Shown here in pieces: positions 18,374-25,733 of a DNA stretch of 33,280 bases; positions within the stretch are counted from its first letter, which is position 1, and the number at the start of each line of letters is the position of its first letter. Location of the stretch: contig JACPPM010000086.1 in NCBI GenBank assembly GCA_016191015.1, positions 1-33,280 on the forward strand. The letters run 5' to 3'. The notes beneath the pieces were generated by a model. It saw nothing but the letters and a program-made list of their open reading frames with translations, made no database searches and was not told the origin of the DNA. The position numbers were made by a program, and so were the translations under genes. The DNA is from Acidobacteriota bacterium (GTDB lineage Bacteria > Acidobacteriota > CAIWXX01).

Positions 18374-18497
18374 GGAATGATGGAGTGATGGAATAGTGGT
18401 GTCCGGAGGGGAGCTGCCGCGGCAATGGGGATCTTTTGGCAATGGGCCGCTGTGGGGCGGCTGCGGCGCCCATCATTCCAGCATTCCATTATTCCGC
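18374..18497. repeat. Large palindromic intergenic repeat (GGAATGATGG family)
   Basis: The left arm (18374-18399) carries tandem variants of GGAATGATGG / GGAATAGTGG, and the right arm (about 18469-18496) carries CCATCATTCC / CCATTATTCC in inverse order. The roughly 70 bases between contain GC-rich sub-repeats with two copies of GGCAATGGG. Such ATTCCATNATTCC palindromes are a known style of intergenic repeat in environmental genomes. It sits between uvrB and uvrC and could form a long RNA stem that partly insulates the two genes. Confidence 0.7.
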
Positions 18498-18567
18498 TCG
18501 AACCGTCCACAGGCTTTCGGCGAGCCATTGGTTTTCAACTGGTTGTGAAGTTTCCGAGACGCTAAAT

Positions 18568-20196
18568 ATGGTTTCAGATCGGCTCGTGAGGAAGCTGGAC
18601 GAGCTTCCTGATTCGCCGGGTGTCTATCTCTTCAAGAACGCCGCGGGCGAGATCATATACATCGGCAAGGCGCTCTCGCTTCGAAATCGGGTGCGCCAGT
18701 ATTTCCAGGCCCACAGGGCAGGAGAAAAGGTGTCGTTTCTCGTCGAGGAGATCGAGGACCTCGAGCTCGTCGTCGTCGACACCGAGAAGGAAGCGTGGGT
18801 GCTCGAGAGCAACCTCATCCGCACCCATCGTCCCAAGTACAACACGAATCTCAAGGATGACAAGCAATACCCGCTCCTGCGACTCACCTCCGAGCCATAC
18901 CCCCGCCTCTCTCTCGTGCGGCGCGTCGAGAAGGACGGCGCGCGCTACTTCGGCCCGTTCATACCCGCCGCCTCGGCACGCACATCGCTCAAGTTGGCGC
19001 AGAAGTTCTTCCAGATCCGCTGGTGTACCGAAAAGATGGGTGGCCGCCGCCGCCCGTGCCTGGACTACTACATCAAACGCTGTTTGGGTCCCTGCGCAAA
19101 CCTGACAACGCCCGACGCTTACGGTCAGGCGGTACGCAACTGCATCTGGTTCCTGGAAGGGAAGCACGAGGAGCTTCTGGGGGTGTTGCGGGAACAGATG
19201 AGCCGAGTCGCGGGCGAGGAGCGATTCGAAGAGGCCGCCCGAATCCGCGACATGATTTCCGACCTGGAAGCGATCAAGGAACGGCAGAAGATGATCGTGC
19301 CACAACTCGTGGATCAGGACATCTACGGCTACTACCGTGCCGGCGCCCAGGCGCTCATCCTTGTCTTCAACAGGAGACGGGGAATCGTGGTCGACAAGAG
19401 TGAGTTCATCGTGCCGGCTCCGGAGGTGACCACAGATCAGGAGCTCATTGCCGAAGTCCTCCTGCAGTTCTACGAGCAGCGGCCGGTACCGCGCAACGTC
19501 CTCGTGCCGCTCGCGCCGCCCGTGTCCTGCCAGGAGATCTTGAGCGAACGAGCCGGAAGGCGCGTGCACGTCACGACCCCGAGCAGAGGAGAAGGTCACC
19601 GGCTCCTCGTCCTTCTCGCCCGAAACGCACGCCAGCGATTCGACGCACACCTCGGCACAGAAGCCGAAAGCGCACGCCTCCTCTCCGAGGCGCAGCGTCT
19701 CCTTTCGCTTCCCGCGCAGCCCCGCCGGATCGAGGGATTCGACATCAGCCACCTCGGCGGCACTGGTACTGTGGCTTCCCTCGTCGTCTTCGAGAACGGA
19801 CAGCCGCTCAAACGCGACTACCGGCGCTATCACGTGAAGACGGTGAGCGGGCCGGACGATTTCAAGTCGATGCGCGAGGTTGTTTTCAGAAGATACAAGC
19901 GGGTGCTGGAGGAAGATCTCCCACGCCCGGACCTGATCCTGATAGACGGAGGCAAAGGGCAGCTCGGCGCCGCCCTCGAAGCGCTCACCGATGTCGGCGT
20001 GACGAGCCTCCCGACAGCCGCGATCGCGAAACGCGAAGAGGAGATCTACGTCCCCGGATCCGCGGATCCGATCCGGCTCCCGCACGATAGCCCGGTGCTG
20101 CACCTGATCCAGCGGGTGCGCGATGAGGCCCACCGCTTCGCTGTCGCGTTTCAGCGAACGACGCGAGAAGCACCGCTCAGGCGCCGCAGAAAATAG
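18568..20196 (+). CDS. uvrC: Excinuclease ABC subunit C lacking the C-terminal HhH domain
   Basis: The 542-residue product has the GIY-YIG nuclease domain (GVY 18-20, YIG 31-33, R39, E80, N92), a UVR motif for UvrB binding (RFEEAARIRDMISDLEAI, about 217-234), and an RNase H-like nuclease with D392 in GFDISHLGG, D460 in LILIDGGKGQL and H522 in RDEAHRF. It then stops 20 residues after that histidine. UvrC proteins normally continue about 60-70 residues with a helix-hairpin-helix pair; here acpS begins 33 bases after the stop and no HhH motif appears in any frame. The start at 18568 is chosen because family similarity begins there, although the frame is open from 18436 through the repeat. Confidence 0.95.
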   Translation: MVSDRLVRKLDELPDSPGVYLFKNAAGEIIYIGKALSLRNRVRQYFQAHRAGEKVSFLVEEIEDLELVVVDTEKEAWVLESNLIRTHRPKYNTNLKDDKQYPLLRLTSEPYPRLSLVRRVEKDGARYFGPFIPAASARTSLKLAQKFFQIRWCTEKMGGRRRPCLDYYIKRCLGPCANLTTPDAYGQAVRNCIWFLEGKHEELLGVLREQMSRVAGEERFEEAARIRDMISDLEAIKERQKMIVPQLVDQDIYGYYRAGAQALILVFNRRRGIVVDKSEFIVPAPEVTTDQELIAEVLLQFYEQRPVPRNVLVPLAPPVSCQEILSERAGRRVHVTTPSRGEGHRLLVLLARNARQRFDAHLGTEAESARLLSEAQRLLSLPAQPRRIEGFDISHLGGTGTVASLVVFENGQPLKRDYRRYHVKTVSGPDDFKSMREVVFRRYKRVLEEDLPRPDLILIDGGKGQLGAALEALTDVGVTSLPTAAIAKREEEIYVPGSADPIRLPHDSPVLHLIQRVRDEAHRFAVAFQRTTREAPLRRRRK

Positions 20197-20216
20197 CGGA
20201 GCGCGTCACAGCGGTG

Positions 20217-20222
20217 TAGAAT
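20217..20222 (+). promoter_or_regulatory. -10 element just before acpS (possible leaderless start)
   Basis: TAGAAT ends seven bases before the acpS ATG. At normal spacing transcription would start on or next to the start codon. There is no ribosome binding site in between. No good -35 is seen. Confidence 0.4.
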
Positions 20223-20229
20223 CGGACGA

Positions 20230-20613
20230 ATGGACATACTGGGGACTGGTATCGACATCTCGGACATCTCGCGGCTCGAACGTGCTGCGAAGCGCACTCC
20301 TGGGATTCTCGAACGCCTCTTCACTGAATCCGAGCTGGGGTATTGCATGCGGAAGCGATACCCATTCGAGCATCTGGCGGGTCGATTTGCGGCCAAGGAA
20401 GCGTGCATCAAAGCCTTGGGGCGAAGGATTCCTTGGAAGAGCATGGAGGTGAGGAGAGGTGCGAGCGGGAAGCCGGGGATGTACGTCGATCCGCGCTATC
20501 TGCCTGGGGGGCACGCCGAAGTTTTGGTGAGTCTCTCACACGAGCGGGCATACGCGGTTGCTTCGGTGGTCATCTGCGCGGCATCTTCCGGGGAAGCCCC
20601 GGTCTCACGCTGA
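20230..20613 (+). CDS. acpS: Holo-[acyl-carrier-protein] synthase
   Basis: The 127-residue product is a typical AcpS, which moves the 4'-phosphopantetheine arm of coenzyme A to a serine of acyl carrier protein. The two metal-binding signatures are present: GTGIDI near residue 5 with D9, and FAAKEACIKALG with the glutamate near residue 58. The C-terminal half has the family's VSLSHERAYAVASVV strand. It begins 33 bases after the uvrC stop. No Shine-Dalgarno sequence precedes the ATG, but TAGAAT does, so the mRNA may be leaderless. Confidence 0.94.
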   Translation: MDILGTGIDISDISRLERAAKRTPGILERLFTESELGYCMRKRYPFEHLAGRFAAKEACIKALGRRIPWKSMEVRRGASGKPGMYVDPRYLPGGHAEVLVSLSHERAYAVASVVICAASSGEAPVSR

Positions 20614-20661
20614 TACCGTCGTTATTGAAAAAAAAAGCTTCCTGGCACCGGGATAAACCTA

Positions 20662-20667
20662 TATAAT
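20662..20667 (+). promoter_or_regulatory. -10 element of the HU gene promoter
   Basis: A perfect TATAAT lies 27 bases before the HU start codon in an A/T-rich stretch with nine A residues at about 20628-20636. The -35 at optimal spacing is poor (TTCCTG, 20639-20644). Transcription would start near 20674. Confidence 0.55.
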
Positions 20668-20679
20668 CCCGGATTCTGA

Positions 20680-20684
20680 AAGGA
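20680..20684 (+). promoter_or_regulatory. Ribosome binding site of the HU gene
   Basis: AAGGA of AAAGGAGA lies about ten bases before the ATG at 20695 and decides that start over the in-frame codon at 20689. Confidence 0.6.
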
Positions 20685-20694
20685 GATTTTGCGA

Positions 20695-20982
20695 ATGGCA
20701 AAAGCAATGACCAAGTCACAACTCGTTGCCAAGGTCGCTGGCGACAACGGACTCACGAAGAAACAGGCTGCGGGAATTCTCGACGGCCTGGTCGCGATCG
20801 CTTACAAAGAAGCGAAGAACGGCTTTACACTCCCCGGTCTGGGGAAACTCGTCATCGTGAACCGCAAGGCTCGGATGGGCCGCAACCCGGCCACGGGCGC
20901 GACCATCAAGATCCCGGCCAAGCGCGTCCTGAAGTTCCGCATCGCCAAGATCGCGAAGGACACGGTCCTCGGCAAGAAGTAG
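20695..20982 (+). CDS. HU-family DNA-binding protein
   Basis: The 95-residue basic protein has the HU/IHF fold: the N-terminal helices MTKSQLVAKVAGDNGLTKKQAAGILDG (in part), the strand FTLPGLGKLVIVNRKARMGRNPATG with the conserved RxxRxGRNPxTG arm that bends DNA, and the end KRVLKFRIAKIAKD. It lacks the specific features that would set IHF apart, so HU is the safer name. It has its own promoter and a strong AAGGAG site. A bidirectional hairpin separates it from sppA on the opposite strand. Confidence 0.95.
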   Translation: MAKAMTKSQLVAKVAGDNGLTKKQAAGILDGLVAIAYKEAKNGFTLPGLGKLVIVNRKARMGRNPATGATIKIPAKRVLKFRIAKIAKDTVLGKK

Positions 20983-20994
20983 TCTGCGTGGCGT

Positions 20995-21030
20995 CCCGCC
21001 CCCGCGCCTGTCTTGGGAGCGGTGGGCGGG
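20995..21030. terminator. GC-rich hairpin after the HU gene
   Basis: CCCGCCC at 20995-21001 pairs with GGGCGGG at 21024-21030. No T-run follows, so it is a weaker terminator candidate than the stem at 21036-21058; the two may act together between the convergent genes. Confidence 0.35.
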
Positions 21031-21035
21031 GCCGC

Positions 21036-21058
21036 CTGCCGTCGCAAAGGCACGGCAG
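21036..21058. terminator. Hairpin between convergent HU and sppA genes
   Basis: CTGCCGT at 21036-21042 pairs with ACGGCAG at 21052-21058 around a nine-base loop, followed by TATTT on the plus strand. It lies between the HU stop and the sppA stop and could end transcripts from either side, although the T-tract is short. Confidence 0.5.
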
Positions 21059-21091
21059 TATTTCGGAAGCGCGAGTGGTTGATCCTGCCGT

Positions 21092-22816
21092 TCAGTGGAT
21101 GATCATGCGCTCAGGGTCGGCAGTATAAAGCCGCTCGGACTTGAGCCTGCAGAGGAGCTCCTCGGCTCGCTCCGCCAGCGCCGGCAGCGTCGTTTCTTCC
21201 CGGTGGTTGGACTCCATCTGCTGCTCCAGCCTCTCGATCCAGCTGCGTCTTGCCGGAAGCCATACGGTGACAGGGCCTTCGATTCCGGCCTCTTTCTTGG
21301 CGAGATCGATGGCTGTGTCAATGCTCCCGATCGCGTCCACGAGGCCGTTCGCTTTGGCCTGGTGTCCCAGCCAGGAGCGGCCTTGAGCCACCTCTTCCAT
21401 TTTTTCTCGCGGCATTTTTCTGAGCCGCGCGGCGTCGGAAACGAAGTGGTTGTACATGTCGAGGACGCTCTGACGGTATATGGCCCGCTCCTCTTCGTCC
21501 AGCGGGCGGTTAGCGAAGAGCATGTCTGCTCGCTTCCCTCGCTTCAGCGTGTCCACGGTGAGCCCGAGTTTTTCGTTGAACCCTGAGAGGTCCGGAAAGA
21601 CTGACCAGACTCCGATCGACCCGGTGATCGTCGAAGGTTCCGCGACGATCTTGCGGGCAGCCATGGAAATCCAGTAGCCTCCCGACGCGGCGTAATCGGA
21701 CATTGACACGACAACGGGCTTCTTCACCTTCTCGATCTTGCTGCAGATCAGTTCCGGCCCGAACCCCGCGCCTCCCGGGCTATTGACTCGCAGAACGATT
21801 GCTTTGGTAGCCTCGTCTTCAGAGGCGCGCGTGAGGTTCTCCAATATCGAGTCGGTTCCCGTTTCGTGTTCGAGGAAGATCGGATTGAAGCCACCCTTGC
21901 CCTGCACAATGATCCCAGCGGCGTGGATGATGGCGATCCTTGCCCCTTCCTCCTTCAACCCGGCCACGTCGCGCGGGACACTGGCATACGTCGATGCACT
22001 GACGAGGGACAGCTTGCCGGTCACGCCCACTTTCTTGCTGAAGTGCTCCTCGACCTGGATCTCGTCCTTGTCGCCGTCGATGAGCCCGGAGGCGATGGCG
22101 TGCCGTGCGAAGTACTCACCCTTGTCCACTTCCTCCTGAACTTGTTCGCGTGTCCTGTTGCGGCGCGCAGCGATGTGCCCGACCAGGGTCGAGTATTGGC
22201 TGTCCAGCATCGAGTTGATCATCTCCCTGACCGGGTCCGAGAGATCCTTCCTCCCATACTTCTCCCCGGAGACCGACTTGTATTTGCCGAAGCGTTCGAA
22301 CTGAACCTTGATGCCGAGTTTCTCAAGGAGCCCGGGGATGTGCACGACCTCCACGGCAAGCCCGTTGAGCTCGAGGTAAGCATCCGCCGGTGCGAAGATT
22401 TCGTCGCAGGCCAGAGCGATCGAGTAGCCCCGCTCATCCGCCGCATTCACATAGGCCACAACCGGCTTCTTGCTCTTCTGGAACTCGTCGATGTACCCGA
22501 CGATCTCTTCGACCTTGCCCCAGCCGGTGTTGGGATAGTTCAGCCAGACCCAAAGGCCGACTATGCGGTGGTCTGCGGCCGACTTCTGCAGCACTTCGCG
22601 GATCTCCCAAACGGTGAGCGGTCTTTTCTCGAACGGGCTCAGTGGCGGCGTCGCATACTCGGGAATGTCCCCCTCGAGTTTCAGCATCAGGACCGACTTT
22701 TCCTCGATCGACGGGCCCTGGCCGGCCTTCCAGTAGATGAATCCCGCCGCGGCACAGACGGCCAGCACAATGAGCGCCACGAGGCTCAGAAAGATCTTCA
22801 ACCCCGTCCTCGGCAT
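21092..22816 (-). CDS. sppA: Signal peptide peptidase SppA, 67K (double-domain) type
   Basis: From this start the 574-residue product has one N-terminal membrane anchor (IFLSLVALIVLAVCAAAGFIYW) and two tandem ClpP/crotonase-like domains, as in the E. coli 67-kDa enzyme. The catalytic lysine of the first domain is K180 in FGKYKSVSG; the nucleophile serine of the second is S378 in SDYAASGGYWISMAA. It degrades cleaved signal peptides at the outer face of the inner membrane. GGGAGG at 22823-22828 lies six bases before the ATG at 22816, which makes this start better than the in-frame GTG at 22831. Confidence 0.93.
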   Translation of the reverse strand: MPRTGLKIFLSLVALIVLAVCAAAGFIYWKAGQGPSIEEKSVLMLKLEGDIPEYATPPLSPFEKRPLTVWEIREVLQKSAADHRIVGLWVWLNYPNTGWGKVEEIVGYIDEFQKSKKPVVAYVNAADERGYSIALACDEIFAPADAYLELNGLAVEVVHIPGLLEKLGIKVQFERFGKYKSVSGEKYGRKDLSDPVREMINSMLDSQYSTLVGHIAARRNRTREQVQEEVDKGEYFARHAIASGLIDGDKDEIQVEEHFSKKVGVTGKLSLVSASTYASVPRDVAGLKEEGARIAIIHAAGIIVQGKGGFNPIFLEHETGTDSILENLTRASEDEATKAIVLRVNSPGGAGFGPELICSKIEKVKKPVVVSMSDYAASGGYWISMAARKIVAEPSTITGSIGVWSVFPDLSGFNEKLGLTVDTLKRGKRADMLFANRPLDEEERAIYRQSVLDMYNHFVSDAARLRKMPREKMEEVAQGRSWLGHQAKANGLVDAIGSIDTAIDLAKKEAGIEGPVTVWLPARRSWIERLEQQMESNHREETTLPALAERAEELLCRLKSERLYTADPERMIIH

Positions 22817-22822
22817 CACACC

Positions 22823-22828
22823 ACCTCC
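22823..22828 (-). promoter_or_regulatory. Ribosome binding site deciding the sppA start
   Basis: GGGAGG on the minus strand, six bases before the ATG at 22816; the alternative GTG at 22831 would lie upstream of it. Confidence 0.65.
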
Positions 22829-22949
22829 CACTCTCGTCCCGACGGTACTACGTCCGCGGCGGAGAAATGTTTTGCGATCGGCTCAGGCCGATGGCAGGGC
22901 ACGCCCAGACGCGCCGGGGAGACGCAAGCGGTGCCGCGGCGACGGGCAC

Positions 22950-22958
22950 TGATATAAT
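22950..22958 (+). promoter_or_regulatory. Extended -10 promoter, possibly leaderless
   Basis: TGATATAAT is a perfect TATAAT with the TGn extension, ending nine bases before the GTG at 22968. An extended -10 can act without a -35, and none is seen. Transcription would begin at or beside the start codon. Confidence 0.5.
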
Positions 22959-22967
22959 ACTGGCGGC

Positions 22968-23309
22968 GTGAACACACTTATGGTCGTCTTCTCCCTGGCA
23001 TTCGCGCTGGGGTTTGTCGTGGCAGCTGTCTCGGGAGTGGTGGCGATGGTCCAGCGAGACGGCTCGGCGCCGGATCGGGTCGGAGCTGTCGGAGACGGCG
23101 GGCTATCCGCCGATGCCCGAGGCTCGGCTCCGTTCTCCTCGCTCACCGCCGCGGCATTCCTGACAAGCTTCGGCGCCGGCGGCCTCATCGCCCAGTCGTC
23201 GCTGCGGCTCGGGCCCGCCCTGTGTCTGCTCTTTGCCGCGGGTGCGGGCGTGGCGTTTTCGGGGATCGCGTCCTTCCTGGCCTACCGAATGGAGGCGATT
23301 TCGGACTGA
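22968..23309 (+). CDS. Small membrane protein, NfeD-like membrane part
   Basis: The 113-residue product starts with GTG and has one N-terminal membrane helix (VVFSLAFALGFVVAAVSGVVAMV), a polar G/A/D-rich loop of about 30 residues and then SSLTAAAFLTSFGAGGLIAQ with one or two more helices. The LTAAAFLTSFGAGGL stretch resembles the membrane segment of NfeD/YuaF-like proteins, which partner SPFH proteins; the soluble OB-fold of full-length members is absent. An SPFH protein is encoded 1.1-2.3 kb downstream on the other strand. The assignment rests on pattern and context only. Leaderless start likely. Confidence 0.55.
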   Translation: MNTLMVVFSLAFALGFVVAAVSGVVAMVQRDGSAPDRVGAVGDGGLSADARGSAPFSSLTAAAFLTSFGAGGLIAQSSLRLGPALCLLFAAGAGVAFSGIASFLAYRMEAISD

Positions 23310-23342
23310 GCCCCAGGGGGTGCGGGCGTGGTGAGGTGGCGC

Positions 23343-24458
23343 TCAGCCGGCGAGCTTCGCGACGATGGCCAGTACGATGAGGGCCGTGACGACAGCCGCC
23401 GCGATCTTCAGCCACGAGTAGGGCGCGCTTCCTGACACTCGCCCCGTCTGGCCGTTGATCACTACCCTGTACGTTTTCGGTCCATACTGGAAGGCCGCAA
23501 CCCAGATCGGGAGCAGCACATGCTTGTATGTGATGCCGCTATAGGCCGTCTCCACGTGTAGGTTCCGCTGCGTGTCGCCGGGGACTTTGGCCGAGCAGGC
23601 CGAACGGATCTTGTCCGCGATCAGGCTCTTCGCACGCTGCCACGCCACCTTCAATTCGACAGCATAACTCTCCGCCTTCCACCCTGACAGAAACCCCGCC
23701 TCGTACGGGACCAGCTTGGTAGTGTCGAATGGCTGGATCACTCGAACGTGCCCCTCGGGCAATCCCGTCGATGCGCAGACCAGCTCGTCGTCGAAGAACT
23801 CGTCATGCGCCCCCTCCGCGTGCTCCCATCTCACATGCCTGACCTGGCGCGTCTTCCTGTGACCGCCTTCCGTATAGCTCTCGGTCGTGTAGTAGTAGTA
23901 CCCCGCATCGGCTTCCCAATACGAGTTCGTGTACGCGTCAAATGTCCAGTAGGGGATATAGACGCCGGAGAGCGATGCGAGCGAGCTCTCCTTCGTCAGG
24001 TTCGATGGCCTGAACCAGAGCGACGAAAGCCATCTCCGAAACCCATCGCGCGCCTTCTGCTTGTCGATTTGAAAGGGGACCATGGACTCCGGGCGGACCA
24101 CATCGGCCGCCGCCGTCTGCTCGATGACCTTCGGCGATCCGCAGAACGCACACTTCGTCGCCGTGATCGCAGGATCCTCGCTGGACGTCGCACCGCAATT
24201 CTCGCATTTGACGCTGCGCCTTTCCGTTCCCCACCCCTTCTGGCGAGCGGGGGCGAACGCCTCGTTGTACTCGTACTCGACGATCGCCTCCTTCGATCGC
24301 GGGATCTGAGAGACGTATCCGCAGTACTGGCACCTCAGATTCTGATCGGCCGCGCTGAATACCAGGTCCGCCCCGCATTGCCGGCAGGGAAACTTGTGTA
24401 CTTTCTCGGCCGCGCCGTTCGCGGCCGCGCCGTTCGCGGGTGGTCCTGCTCCCTCCAT
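23343..24458 (-). CDS. YdjG-like protein: two N-terminal zinc ribbons and a C-terminal membrane anchor
   Basis: The 371-residue product has two zinc ribbons, C25-x2-C28/C43-x2-C46 and C85-x2-C88/C103-x2-C106, a central domain of about 220 residues rich in aromatic residues (YIPYWTFDAY, YYYYTTESY) and one membrane helix at the C-terminus (about 349-368). Proteins like this are often mislabelled as PriA-like helicase pieces; no helicase motif is present. The layout matches YdjG of the Bacillus pspA-ydjGHI operon, a membrane-stress system. It lies 10 bases downstream of the YdjI-like gene, so the two are surely co-transcribed. Confidence 0.8.
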   Translation of the reverse strand: MEGAGPPANGAAANGAAEKVHKFPCRQCGADLVFSAADQNLRCQYCGYVSQIPRSKEAIVEYEYNEAFAPARQKGWGTERRSVKCENCGATSSEDPAITATKCAFCGSPKVIEQTAAADVVRPESMVPFQIDKQKARDGFRRWLSSLWFRPSNLTKESSLASLSGVYIPYWTFDAYTNSYWEADAGYYYYTTESYTEGGHRKTRQVRHVRWEHAEGAHDEFFDDELVCASTGLPEGHVRVIQPFDTTKLVPYEAGFLSGWKAESYAVELKVAWQRAKSLIADKIRSACSAKVPGDTQRNLHVETAYSGITYKHVLLPIWVAAFQYGPKTYRVVINGQTGRVSGSAPYSWLKIAAAVVTALIVLAIVAKLAG

Positions 24459-24468
24459 CGCACCCTCC

Positions 24469-25587
24469 TCAGATCTTCTGGCCGCACGACGCGCAGAACT
24501 TGGTGCCGGCCGCTACATCAGCCTGGCAGGCCGGACACTTGCTGGCGACGGCTGTGCCGCAACCGGGACAGAACTTGCTGCCGGTCGGCACGGCGGCGCC
24601 GCACTTGGCGCATGGTGCGGTGGAGGGCTGAGCGGATGGTTTTCCGCAGCCAGGGCAGAACTTACTGCCTTCGGGGATGACCGCCTGGCAACTCGCGCAC
24701 TTCACTCCGGCCGGCGCTGCTGGTTGTGCTGCGTAGGCCTGGTTCATCGCCTGGGCCATTGCCAGACCTGCGCCGAGCCCGACGCCGGCGCCGGCTGCGC
24801 CGCCGCCGCTGGGATTGAGCGCTGCTTCTTCCATCGAGGTGGCCGCCTGAAACTGTGTGAACGCGCGCAGATCCCCGACGATGCCCATCTGGGTGCGCTT
24901 GTCCAGCATCCGTTCGACCTCTTCGGGGAGCGAGATGTTCTCCACATAAAACTTCGCGAGCTCGAGGCCGTAGGTGCCGAATTCGGCGGTGAGCTTTTCG
25001 CGGGCGGCGAGGGAGAGCTCGTCGTACCTCGTCGCGAGGTCGAGGGCCGGGATACCGGATTCGGCAAGAAGGTCGCTGAAGGATGAGATGATGGCTTTTC
25101 GCATCTGCTCGGAGATCTCCTCGGTCGTGAACAGGCCGCGGGTTCCCGCGATCTCCGTGTAGAACTTCTTGGGATCGTTGATGCGCATCGAGTAGATGCC
25201 GAAGGCGCGCAGGCGCAGCATCCCGAATTCCTTATCGCGCATCATGACGGGGTTGGCGGTCCCCCACTTGAGATCCGTGAACTGGCGGGTGTTCACGAAG
25301 AAGACGTCGGCTTTGAACGGCGAGTTGAAGCCGTACTTCCAGCTTCGCAACGTCGTCATGATCGGCATATTCTGGGTGCTGAGCGTGTAGCGGCCGGGCG
25401 CAAATACGTCGGCGACGACACCTTCATTCAGGAAGACGGCAGCCTGGGTCTCGCGGACCGTGAGCTGCGCGCCCATCTTGATCTCCTTGCTGTAGACGGG
25501 GAAGCGATAGACCATCGTGTCGGGGGAATCGTCCACCCACTCGATGACCTCGATGAACTGCCCCATGATGCGATCCATGATCCCCAT
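24469..25587 (-). CDS. YdjI-like SPFH-domain protein with C-terminal zinc ribbons
   Basis: Residues 1 to about 240 of 372 form an SPFH/band-7-type domain (QLTVRETQAAVFLNEG, GRYTLSTQNMPI, ALDLATRYDELS). A helical stretch and a glycine/alanine-rich linker (about 268-305) follow, then three zinc ribbons, each of the form CxxC ... GSKFCPGCG. No signal peptide or membrane helix is present. This is the architecture of the YdjI / 'virion core protein' family; in Bacillus YdjI works with YdjG, YdjH and PspA at stressed membranes. Here it is first in a two-gene operon with the YdjG-like gene. AAGGAG nine bases before the ATG fixes the start. Confidence 0.88.
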   Translation of the reverse strand: MGIMDRIMGQFIEVIEWVDDSPDTMVYRFPVYSKEIKMGAQLTVRETQAAVFLNEGVVADVFAPGRYTLSTQNMPIMTTLRSWKYGFNSPFKADVFFVNTRQFTDLKWGTANPVMMRDKEFGMLRLRAFGIYSMRINDPKKFYTEIAGTRGLFTTEEISEQMRKAIISSFSDLLAESGIPALDLATRYDELSLAAREKLTAEFGTYGLELAKFYVENISLPEEVERMLDKRTQMGIVGDLRAFTQFQAATSMEEAALNPSGGGAAGAGVGLGAGLAMAQAMNQAYAAQPAAPAGVKCASCQAVIPEGSKFCPGCGKPSAQPSTAPCAKCGAAVPTGSKFCPGCGTAVASKCPACQADVAAGTKFCASCGQKI

Positions 25588-25596
25588 TGCGTGCTG

Positions 25597-25602
25597 CTCC
25601 TT
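25597..25602 (-). promoter_or_regulatory. Ribosome binding site of the YdjI-like gene
   Basis: AAGGAG on the minus strand, nine bases before the ATG at 25587. Confidence 0.65.
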
Positions 25603-25633
25603 CCCGCCGGCCTTGGTCGCCGGTCGCGCGACT

Positions 25634-25662
25634 ATATTGGGTCAAGGCCGGACGCGTGTCAA
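25634..25662 (-). promoter_or_regulatory. Promoter of the ydjI/ydjG-like operon
   Basis: On the minus strand TTGACA (25657-25662) is followed after 17 bases by CAATAT (25634-25639); TATAGT (25631-25636) overlaps as an alternative -10 at 20-base spacing. The perfect -35 suggests a housekeeping sigma factor rather than an ECF or sigma-54 promoter. Confidence 0.5.
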
Positions 25663-25733
25663 TCGCCGGGCGCGGCGTGCTCAGATCGCTTATGAAAGCC
25701 GTTCCATACGCGAGTCAGGCAAGTCGAGCGTCT

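Noticed and set aside
17036-18442. 468-codon minus-strand frame opposite uvrB
   Set aside because: Shadow of uvrB; no family resemblance or ribosome binding site.
18574-20133. 519-codon minus-strand frame opposite uvrC
   Set aside because: Shadow of uvrC with the same compositional signs.
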